The position numbers were made by a program, and so were the translations under genes. Positions 7,780 through 14,157 of a DNA stretch of 44,004 nucleotides are shown here, piece after piece. The stretch comes from Haloparvum sedimenti. GTDB taxonomy: Archaea; Halobacteriota; Halobacteria; Halobacteriales; Haloferacaceae. The DNA lies in contig NZ_LKIR01000135.1 of NCBI RefSeq assembly GCF_001462205.1, forward strand, positions 1 to 44,004, written 5' to 3'. The notes below the pieces were generated by a model. The model did not search any database. It saw only the letters and a program-made list of their open reading frames with translations, and was not told the DNA's origin. Each line of letters begins with the position of its first letter. The stretch's first letter is position 1.

Positions 7780-7830
7780 CTCCGGCGCGCCACTGCACGC
7801 CGGAGGCCAGCGGGACGCGGTTTGTCCCGC
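7780..7830 (+). repeat. Twin-hairpin unit, copy A
   Basis: Hairpin 1: CTCCGGCG (7780-7787), 10-nt loop CGCCACTGCA, CGCCGGAG (7798-7805). Hairpin 2: GCGGGAC (7810-7816), loop GCGGTTT, GTCCCGC (7824-7830). It is flanked by TGCGG on both sides and sits at the tip of the GC palindrome of R1. The R2 copy lacks it at the same place. Confidence 0.85.
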
Positions 7831-7967
7831 GCTGCGGTTTCGCGGCCGGCCCGCGGCCGAGGATGGGGAGGTGCGAGGCCTACGGTGCGGAGCGGTGCGG
7901 GGTGGGACTGAAAGGGGCTGCCGGCTCGACCCGGCCCCGGCGCCTCAAGCACCGCAGCGAGCTGTGT

Positions 7968-8018
7968 CTCCAGCGCGCCACTGCACGCTGGAGGCTAGCG
8001 AGACGCGGTTTGTCTCGC
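7968..8018 (+). repeat. Twin-hairpin unit, copy B with compensating changes
   Basis: Same 51-bp layout as copy A. Hairpin 1 is CTCCAGCG / CGCTGGAG around the identical loop CGCCACTGCA. Hairpin 2 is GCGAGAC / GTCTCGC around the identical loop GCGGTTT. In each stem one G-C pair of copy A is an A-T pair here, with both strands changed, while both loops are unchanged. Confidence 0.85.
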
Positions 8019-8060
8019 CAAGCGGGGAGCGAGGAGCGCAGAGCGTGCCGCGGACGGTCG

Positions 8061-8191
8061 AGCCGGCTGGGGCTTTCTGGGTGGTGCTGTTCCAAACAGC
8101 AGGATCAACAGCATATACAGAAAACGCGTGGTAGGGAGAGCCGGCTGGGGCTTTCTGGGTGGTGCTGTTCCAAGCGGCAGGATCAACAGCA
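8061..8191 (+). repeat. Tandem duplication of the R1 3' end (two 53-bp units, period 78)
   Basis: Units 8061-8113 and 8139-8191 begin AGCCGGCTGGGGCTTTCTGG and differ at two positions. Each holds a hairpin: 8085-8101 is TGCTGTT-CCA-AACAGCA (perfect), and 8163-8179 is TGCTGTT-CCA-AGCGGCA, where both substitutions leave G-T wobble pairs on the plus strand. A 25-nt A-rich spacer separates the units. Confidence 0.85.
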
Positions 8192-8304
8192 GAGCCACAC
8201 AAATCGTAGCGGGAGTCGGCTGGGATTCACCGAACGTCTCACTCCCGATCAGCGGGGTCTACAGCCGAGTTCGAACCGCGGTTCAAAAAGTCGCTGCAGC
8301 CGGT

Positions 8305-9198
8305 TTACGCGTCGTCGCCGGTTTCGGAGACCTCGCCCTCGACCGTGGCCTCGCTACCGAGTTCGACCGTTTCGCCGGTCGCGTCGCCCGCGACCGTGGA
8401 GTTCTCGCTGACGACGACCGCGCCGTCGGCCGACAGCGAGCCCTCGACCTCGTTGCTCTCGCCGAGTTCGATGGAGGCGGCCTCCACGTCGCCGGTGACG
8501 GTCACGTTCGCGCCGGTGGTGAACGCGCCGGTGACGAGCCCGCCGCCGACGGTCGACTCGGCGCCGACGGTCACGTCCGCGCCGCCGGAGACGGTCCGCT
8601 CGACGGTGACGCCCTCGCCCAGCTCGACCGCGCCGGTCGCGCCGACGAAGCTCCCGAACGAGGCGCCGTCAGCTGCGGTCAGGGCGCCGGAGGCGGAGAC
8701 CTGCCCCGAAACCTCGGCGTCGGCGCCGACCGTCAGGTCGCCGTTCGCGGAGATCGCGCCCTCGACGGTCGTGGCGTCACCGAGCGTCACGGCCGTTCCC
8801 TCCACGTCGCCGGTGACGGTCGCGCCCTCACGGACCTCGACCGCGCCGAGGCTGCGGACGGAGCCTTCGACGACGGCGCCGGACTCGACGACGACGCCCG
8901 CGCCGGCCTCGACGAACGCGGCGACCTCGGTGTCGGCCGCGACGGTGACGGTGCCGGACGCGGAGGCCTCCTCGCCCTCCCAGGACCCGTCGACCGTGAG
9001 GTCGCCCTCGGTGGCGTAGGTGCTCTCCTCGGTCGCCGTTCCGTCGTCCGCGGACCCCTCGGTTGCGGTCGGCTCGTCGTCGGTCGCTTCGCCGTCACCG
9101 CCGTCTCCGCCGGTGCAGCCTGCGAGCGCGGCGACGCCGGTGGCCGCGGCGCCGGAGAGGACGGTACGTCGGGTCAGCAGTCGCTTGCGGGAACGCAT
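8305..9198 (-). CDS. Tat-exported lipoprotein with bactofilin-like beta-helix
   Basis: 297 aa. The N-terminus (RSRKRLLTRRTVLSGAA) is a twin-arginine signal followed by the lipobox LAGC, so the mature protein is probably a lipid-anchored surface protein starting at Cys28. An acidic Thr/Ser/Gly/Asp linker (29-65) is typical of haloarchaeal surface lipoproteins. From about 66 to the end there are some 13 short turns of alternating beta-strand type with V-x-G or A-x-V-x-G steps (DLTVDGSW, VTVAADTEV, VVESGAVVEGS and so on), the pattern of a right-handed beta-helix as in bactofilins (polymer-forming cytoskeletal family). Its function is unknown; a surface scaffold is plausible. A TATA box (TAAATACC) lies about 27 nt upstream. 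Its 3' end faces repeat R1. Confidence 0.75.
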   Translation of the reverse strand: MRSRKRLLTRRTVLSGAAATGVAALAGCTGGDGGDGEATDDEPTATEGSADDGTATEESTYATEGDLTVDGSWEGEEASASGTVTVAADTEVAAFVEAGAGVVVESGAVVEGSVRSLGAVEVREGATVTGDVEGTAVTLGDATTVEGAISANGDLTVGADAEVSGQVSASGALTAADGASFGSFVGATGAVELGEGVTVERTVSGGADVTVGAESTVGGGLVTGAFTTGANVTVTGDVEAASIELGESNEVEGSLSADGAVVVSENSTVAGDATGETVELGSEATVEGEVSETGDDA

Positions 9199-9469
9199 AA
9201 ATCGGCCGACGGGAGCGAGGTATTTACCGCCGGGTGGTGTTCCCGGATCGCTGGATTTACCCCTTCCCTTCTCAGAGCATCGGGAGCTGTATTTTCATCA
9301 CCGGGCCGAACCTTGTCAAGCGTTGTCAATTGTCTCACTGGGGGTTCGGCCGCGGACGCCGGTCTCCGCGGCGACCGCGGGCGCGGTGCCTCGTACCGAC
9401 CGCGACGCTGCTCCGGAAGTTCCGGCCTGCGGAACGCTTTTCCACCGGTATGGTCTATCTCGGGTAACG

Positions 9470-9889
9470 ATGGGACTGGGCTCGGACATGTACAGACAGC
9501 AGATCCTCGATCACTACAAGAACCCCCGCAATTACGGGGAGATGGAGGATCCGGACTACACCCACGTCGGCGAGAACCCCTCTTGCGGGGACACGATCCG
9601 GATGGACGTCCGGCTCGCGGACGACGGCGAGACGATCGAGTACGTCACGTTCACGGGCGACGGCTGCGCCATCTCGATGGCGTCCGCGAGCATGCTCTCG
9701 GAGCGCCTCTCCGGCATGACGCTCGACGAGCTGAAAGCCATGGAGACCGAGGAGATCACCGAGATGCTCGGCGTCGACATCTCCCCGATGCGGGTCAAAT
9801 GCGCCGTTCTCGGCCGACAGGTCGCACAGGACGGCGCGAAGATCCACCTCGGCGAGATGGACCTCGACCGGACGAAAACCGAGGAGTAG
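9470..9889 (+). CDS. Fe-S cluster assembly scaffold, SufU/NifU family
   Basis: 139 aa. The N-terminal MGLGSDMYRQQILDHYKNP is diagnostic for the SufU/IscU family. The three ligand cysteines are visible: NPSCGD (about 41), GDGCAIS (about 64) and VKCAVLG (about 108), each with its usual neighbour (Asp next to the first). Such scaffolds accept sulfur from a cysteine desulfurase and hand clusters or sulfur on. No desulfurase or SufB/C/D gene is next to it here. The ATG at 9470 matches the family N-terminus; an alternative Met lies six codons in. The 271-nt region upstream has a GC hairpin but no gene. Confidence 0.93.
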   Translation: MGLGSDMYRQQILDHYKNPRNYGEMEDPDYTHVGENPSCGDTIRMDVRLADDGETIEYVTFTGDGCAISMASASMLSERLSGMTLDELKAMETEEITEMLGVDISPMRVKCAVLGRQVAQDGAKIHLGEMDLDRTKTEE

Positions 9890-9966
9890 GCAGCATCGGC
9901 GGCCCCGCAGACCGCCCCCGTTCGCGGCCCGCCGCGTTTTTGCCCGCGCACGGCGTTGTTCCGCTC

Positions 9967-10593
9967 ATGAGCGACTTCGACAAGGAAGCGGAGCGCGAGA
10001 AGCTCCGCGAGAAGCTAGCGGATGATCAGGAGAAGCGGCAGCACACTCAGCAGCTCTCGGAGCTGCTGTTGAAGGGCGCGACGATGACGAACCGCCACTG
10101 CGACCGGTGTGGCGACCCCATCTTCCGGCACGAGGGCCAGGAGTTCTGTCCCTCCTGTGACGCGGGCGGGCAGGACGCTGCGGAACCGGCCCGGACCGCC
10201 GAAGCCGGCGACTCGGTTCGACCCGAAACGGGGGGCGGCGAGTCCGCGACCGCGGGGCCGCGATCCGCGAACGCCGCCCAGCCGGAGGCGGAATCCGGCG
10301 GTGTGGGGTCAGTCGGTTGGTCGGAGCAGGCGGCTGAGGGAGCGGAACAGGCGACAGAGGGCACGGAACAGGCGGGCGGGACCGCGGAGTCGCCCACGAA
10401 GGGCGGGGCGTCAGCCCCGGCACCGTCGGCATCCGGGTCCACGGAGGGAGATCTCGGCGCTGCCCGCGCGTCGCTCGCGCGGACGATCACGACGCTCGCG
10501 GAGCGCGCCCGAGCGGCCGAGGACCCGCGACGCGCCCGCGAACATCTCGAAGCGGCTCGCGAGGCGGCCGAGGCGCTGGCGGCATTGGGCTGA
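9967..10593 (+). CDS. Sjogren's syndrome/scleroderma autoantigen 1 (p27)-type zinc-ribbon protein
   Basis: 208 aa. Residues 1-40 are a charged helix (SDFDKEAEREKLREKL) leading into LLLKGATMTNRHCDRCGDPIF and EFCPSCD, a four-cysteine zinc ribbon typical of the archaeal autoantigen-p27 family. The middle (60-165) is low-complexity Ala/Gly/Glu/Ser with repeats of EQA. The C-terminal 45 residues form a predicted helix (ARASLARTITTLAERARAAEDPRRAR). The role in archaea is not established. The start follows a T-rich TATA-like element (GTTTTTGC) about 30 nt upstream. It lies 77 nt downstream of the Fe-S scaffold gene on the same strand. Confidence 0.8.
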   Translation: MSDFDKEAEREKLREKLADDQEKRQHTQQLSELLLKGATMTNRHCDRCGDPIFRHEGQEFCPSCDAGGQDAAEPARTAEAGDSVRPETGGGESATAGPRSANAAQPEAESGGVGSVGWSEQAAEGAEQATEGTEQAGGTAESPTKGGASAPAPSASGSTEGDLGAARASLARTITTLAERARAAEDPRRAREHLEAAREAAEALAALG

Positions 10594-10623
10594 CCCCGCC
10601 AGCGCGTCGCGCCCGGAAGAGCG

Positions 10624-10884
10624 TCAGTCCGACCGCAGCGCGAAGCCGGCGCGGGAGCCGTCGCGTCCGGTGGGAGTCACCGTTCCGGCGTGGTCGAGGC
10701 TCGCCGCCTTCTCGGCGGCCGCGAACCACGCCGTGCCGGAGCCGGCGTTCGCGTAAACGGCCCGCTCCGCGGTCGTGCGGTCCGCCGTCGACGCAGCCTC
10801 ACGGATCCCGTAGTACGTGTCCGCGCTGCCCGAGGTGCCGTGTTGTGCCGCGCCGTAGACCGCTTCGTTCGTTTCTTTACTCAT
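10624..10884 (-). CDS. Small haloarchaeal protein of unknown function
   Basis: 86 aa, MSKETNEAVYGAAQHGTSG..., with no transmembrane segment or recognised motif. It is rich in Ala, Gly and Thr. The ATG at 10884 is preferred over an upstream in-frame Met (10923), because a TATA-like ATTTATG lies about 28 nt before it and that upstream Met falls inside the promoter. Codon use is strongly GC3-biased, supporting a real gene. It converges on the autoantigen-type gene. Confidence 0.6.
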   Translation of the reverse strand: MSKETNEAVYGAAQHGTSGSADTYYGIREAASTADRTTAERAVYANAGSGTAWFAAAEKAASLDHAGTVTPTGRDGSRAGFALRSD

Positions 10885-11047
10885 CTTCGAGTAATTCCTT
10901 CTGGTGATGGAACATAAATCCACCGCCGAAAATATGTATTTGATACTGTGTCCCTAATACGGCCTAAAGGATAACGCGACCGCGGAGGCGGACGCGGCTG
11001 CGAGCGCGGCCGCGTTGCCGAGCGCGCCCTCGGGGGTCGTCGCCGGG

Positions 11048-13495
11048 TTACTGGTACTCGCTGCCGACGACTTCGCGGATGCGCTCGGCGGTGACTGAAC
11101 CGACGCCGTCGACCTCCAGCAAGTCCTCCTCGCGGGCGGTCATCACGCCCTCCACCGTCCCGAAGTGCTCCAGCAGCGACCGGGCGGTCACGGGACCGAT
11201 GTCGGCGATCGCGGAGACGACGTACTCCTGCTGTTCCGGCAGGGTCTTCGAGCTCTTCTCGCCGTGGACGCTCACCTCGCGGTCGGCCGTCTCCTGTTCG
11301 CGGCGGGCGATGGTCTCCAGCAGTTCGGCGGTGTCCGCCTCGTCCTCGGTTCGCAGGACGCTCACGTCGAAGTCGACCGCGAGCGAGGCTAGCGCGCCGC
11401 GGATCGCGTTCGGGTTCACGTTGCGCTGGCCGTACAGGTCCGCACCCTCGACGACCATCACCGGGCGACTGTACGCCCGGGACATGTCGCCCACCTGCTC
11501 GAAGACGGAGCGGTCGCCGTCGAGCAGCGAGTCCACGAAGTCCGCCGCGGCCTTCCGCTCGACGGCGACCCGGTCCGAGAGCACGTAGTCGCCGACCGCG
11601 AGCGTCTCCAGCCGCGTCGTGAGCCCGTCGCGCTTCGAGAGGTCGCGGGCGATGTTCGAGTCGAGCTCGCGCTGGTCGACGACGACCTCGACGCCATCGT
11701 CCGGTTCCGGGGTGGCGACGACCCCCTTCTCCCCGTCGTCGGAACCCGTAGCGTCCGGGTCGTCTGCACCGGCCGCTTCCTCGGCGCTCTCACGCACCTC
11801 GCTGGCGTAGTCCGTGAGTCCAGCGTCTTCCTCGGCGGGCGCGTCCGTCTCTGTGTCCGTGTCTGTGTCCGTATTCGCAGCCGTGCCCGTCCTCGCGTCA
11901 CCGCCGAAGGCGTCGAGTCCGGTCTGGTCGCCGCCCCCGACCGATTCCTCGATCTCGTCGGTGGCGGCTTTCAGGTCCGACAGCTCCGACTCCATCTGCT
12001 TCTCGCGCCGCCGCGAGATCCAGAAGAACGCCTCGTCGCGGGTGTCCTCGGCCATCAGCACGACGACCTGTCCCTCGGCCTGTCGACCGGTCCGGCCCTT
12101 CCGCTGGATGGACCGGATCGCGGTCGGCACCGGCTCGTAGAACAGGACCAGATCGACCTCGGGCACGTCCAGCCCCTCCTCCGCGACGGAGGTGGAGACG
12201 AGCACCTCGAACTCGCCGGCGCGGAACGCGTCCAGCGTCTCCTGCTGCTGTTTCTGGCTCATGCCGTCCGAGCCCTCCTTATCGCCCTGCCCGACGAACT
12301 TCCGCACGTCGAAGCTGGCCGAGAGGAAGTCGACGAGCGCCTCTGCGGTGTCGCGGGACTCGGTGAAGACGATGGCGCGCTCGCCCTCGTTGATCCCGAG
12401 CGTCTCCGCGAGCAGGATGCGGGTCTTCGAGAACTTCGGGTGGAGGTCGTCGAACGACTCGACCCGCCGCATCGCCTCGCGCACCTTCGGCTCCGCGACC
12501 ATGCGCTGGCTCGCCTTCGAGGCGCCCGACGAGCGGGCCGCCTGCCGCTGGCGCTCGAAGTAGCGCCGGACGGACTCGACGGACTGGGTCTCGACCAGCT
12601 CGACGGCGCGGCGGAGCTTCATCACCTCCGCGTGCGTGGACATCCCCTTGTACCCCTCCGACTGGTCGTTGTCCATCATGCGCTTGAGCTTGCCGCGCAT
12701 CTTGTTGAGCTGCTTCTGGGAGAGGTCCGGACTGGTCCGGTTGGTCACGCCGAGCTCCTTCAGCGTCTCCAGCCGGTCGGCGATCACCTCGTTGAGCGCG
12801 TCGCGGATCTCCAAGACTTCGTCGGGCAGGGTCACCTCCTCCCAGCGCACGTCCGTATCGTGGGTGTACTCGTCGACGTCCGCGTCCTCCTCCGTCATCA
12901 CCTCGACGTTCGAGAGCCCGAGGTTCTCGCAGACGATCTCGATCTCCTCGGTGTCGCCGCCGGGCGAGGCGGACATCCCCGTCACGAGGGGATCGGCCGC
13001 GTCGGCGTGGTAGCGCTCCGCGATGTAGACGTACGCGTAGTCGCCGGTCGCGCGGTGGCACTCGTCGAAGGTGAGGTGCGTCACGTCACGCAGCGAGATC
13101 CGGTTGCCGACGAGGTCGTTCTCGACCACCTGCGGCGTCGCGATCACGATCCGTGCGGAGTCCCACAGCGCCGCGCGGTCGTCCGGCTTCACGTCGCCGG
13201 TGAACACGACGATCTCGTCGTCCGGGATCGACAGCGCCTCCCGGTAGAAGTCGGCGTGCTGCTGGACGAGCGGTTTCGTGGGCGCGAGAAACAGCGCCGT
13301 GCCGCCCGCTTCCTGAAGCCGCTCGGCGGTGACGAGCAGGCTCACCGTCGTCTTGCCGAGGCCGGTCGGGAGACAGACCAGCGTGTGGCTCCCGCGAGCG
13401 GCGTCGGCCAGCTGCAGCTGGTAGCGTCGCCGCTGTAGAAAGCCCGGTTCCAGCAGGGGGTGCTCGATGCTCGCCGCGTCGGCCTCCGTCGCCAT
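11048..13495 (-). CDS. hef: Hef-type helicase/nuclease (XPF family fork-repair enzyme)
   Basis: 815 aa with both halves of archaeal Hef. The superfamily 2 helicase has Walker A PTGLGKT (43-49), DECH box (144-147), TGMSASPGG, and motifs V/VI in STSVAEEGLDVPE and IQRKGRTGRQ. After an acidic Asp/Thr linker (about 525-600) comes the XPF/ERCC4 nuclease with VDQRE and the ERKxxxD catalytic motif (VERKAAADFVDSL). Two helix-hairpin-helix units follow (IADIGPVTARSLLEHFG, LLEVDGVGSVTAERI). Hef processes stalled forks and branched DNA. The start has both a GGAGG ribosome site and a TATA-like CCTTATCC about 30 nt upstream. The linker includes a run of Thr-Asp repeats, a local simple repeat near 11845-11875. 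Confidence 0.97.
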   Translation of the reverse strand: MATEADAASIEHPLLEPGFLQRRRYQLQLADAARGSHTLVCLPTGLGKTTVSLLVTAERLQEAGGTALFLAPTKPLVQQHADFYREALSIPDDEIVVFTGDVKPDDRAALWDSARIVIATPQVVENDLVGNRISLRDVTHLTFDECHRATGDYAYVYIAERYHADAADPLVTGMSASPGGDTEEIEIVCENLGLSNVEVMTEEDADVDEYTHDTDVRWEEVTLPDEVLEIRDALNEVIADRLETLKELGVTNRTSPDLSQKQLNKMRGKLKRMMDNDQSEGYKGMSTHAEVMKLRRAVELVETQSVESVRRYFERQRQAARSSGASKASQRMVAEPKVREAMRRVESFDDLHPKFSKTRILLAETLGINEGERAIVFTESRDTAEALVDFLSASFDVRKFVGQGDKEGSDGMSQKQQQETLDAFRAGEFEVLVSTSVAEEGLDVPEVDLVLFYEPVPTAIRSIQRKGRTGRQAEGQVVVLMAEDTRDEAFFWISRRREKQMESELSDLKAATDEIEESVGGGDQTGLDAFGGDARTGTAANTDTDTDTETDAPAEEDAGLTDYASEVRESAEEAAGADDPDATGSDDGEKGVVATPEPDDGVEVVVDQRELDSNIARDLSKRDGLTTRLETLAVGDYVLSDRVAVERKAAADFVDSLLDGDRSVFEQVGDMSRAYSRPVMVVEGADLYGQRNVNPNAIRGALASLAVDFDVSVLRTEDEADTAELLETIARREQETADREVSVHGEKSSKTLPEQQEYVVSAIADIGPVTARSLLEHFGTVEGVMTAREEDLLEVDGVGSVTAERIREVVGSEYQ

Positions 13496-13634
13496 CGTGC
13501 CTCCTTGTCCGCTCTCGCGGATAAGGCTTCGCGAAGCGAGGTGGAACTGGTCGGCGCACGGAGCGCTCCGGCGCTCTGCGGCGCTCCGCCGCGGCCGGCG
13601 GCGCGGGAACGCAGTCGCTCCGCGCTGTCTGCCC

Positions 13635-13763
13635 TTACGCGCCCTCGCTCGCGTCCGTCCCGGCGCCCGGTCCGCGGTCGGCGACCTCCTCGGGGACCTC
13701 CTCCCCGATGAGCGCCGCCCACTCCGCGACGCGGGCGCCGTTGTGTCGTGTCGACCCGCTCAT
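13635..13763 (-). CDS. 42-aa haloarchaeal protein of unknown function
   Basis: MSGSTRHNGARVAEWAALIG then EEVPEEV and an acidic tail. The ATG at 13763 is chosen because the AT-rich promoter TTATTAGG sits about 26 nt upstream in an otherwise GC-rich gap; the longer frame upstream runs through that promoter. It is short, so coding status is only moderately certain. It lies between hef and the compact repeat R4. No function can be assigned. Confidence 0.5.
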   Translation of the reverse strand: MSGSTRHNGARVAEWAALIGEEVPEEVADRGPGAGTDASEGA

Positions 13764-14157
13764 CACGCGTGGGTATGTATCACACGTCCTAATAACCGTT
13801 ACTCCGGTTCCAGCGTCTCGAAACAGGTGGCGAGCGAGCCGCCGTCGGTCGCGCACGTCGCTTCGCCGGTCGTCCCACACCGGCGCGCGCCGCGGCGGCC
13901 ACGTCGCGCGTCGCCGCGACCGCGCGAGGTCGCCAGCGCGCTACTGCACGCTGGCTGCTCGAAAACCGCCGATTTTCGGCGGTGGCTGGGGAGGTGAGAG
14001 GCCGCCCTCGTCCGACAGCAGGTCCAGGACCCACCGAGCGACTGGCCGCGACGAACGGCGCTCCGCCGTCCCCTCGGCGATCGATCCGCACCGCCGCCGG
14101 TCCACTTCCACCCCGGAGGCATGAGGTTCATAGGTGATGGCGCCGAAGGGTGTCTCA
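13764..14157. other. Gap between the 42-aa gene and mcm, containing repeat R4 and mcm upstream region
   Basis: The left 40 nt hold the promoter of the leftward 42-aa gene. Repeat R4 is in the middle. The last 50 nt before mcm (AGGTTCATAGGTG) give a weak TATA-like tract, TTCATAGG, near 14126. No further gene is convincing. Confidence 0.5.
13919..14003 (+). repeat. Compact repeat R4 carrying a twin-hairpin unit
   Basis: R4 starts CGCGCGAGGTCG and ends GGCTGGGGAGGTGAGAGGC, matching landmarks of R1 and R2. Between them hairpin 1 is CCAGCG (13933-13938), loop CGCTACTGCA, CGCTGG (13949-13954), one loop base different from R1. Hairpin 2 is unrelated in sequence: ACCGCCG (13965-13971) against CGGCGGT (13977-13983). 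So the arrangement is kept while the second stem is replaced. Confidence 0.7.

Larger units (their letters stand above)
7721..8191 (+). repeat. Large dispersed structured repeat R1 (composite copy)
   Basis: This non-coding element recurs in inverted orientation at 22188-22467 (R2) and in fragments elsewhere. Shared landmarks in order are CGGTCGGCGCGCGCGAGAAA, a GC palindrome (CGCGGGCCGGCCGC at 7757-7770 against 7842-7855, 14 bp perfect), GATGGGGAGG, GTGGGACTGAAAGGGGC, CCGGCTCG, then GCCGGCTGGGGCTTTCTGGG and a TGCTG...CAGCA hairpin. Compared with R2, R1 carries two extra twin-hairpin units (7780-7830 and 7968-8018) and a duplicated 3' end. Open frames through it are Pro/Arg/Ala-rich on every strand and are not genes. 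Confidence 0.85.

Noticed and set aside
7504-8411. Several open frames through repeat R1, some with a hydrophobic start
   Set aside because: They occur on both strands in all phases, are Pro/Arg/Ser/Ala-rich, and are explained by a GC-rich structured repeat.
11845-11875. Short simple repeat in hef (GTCTGTGTCC type)
   Set aside because: Encodes the acidic Asp-Thr linker between helicase and nuclease; ordinary low-complexity variation.
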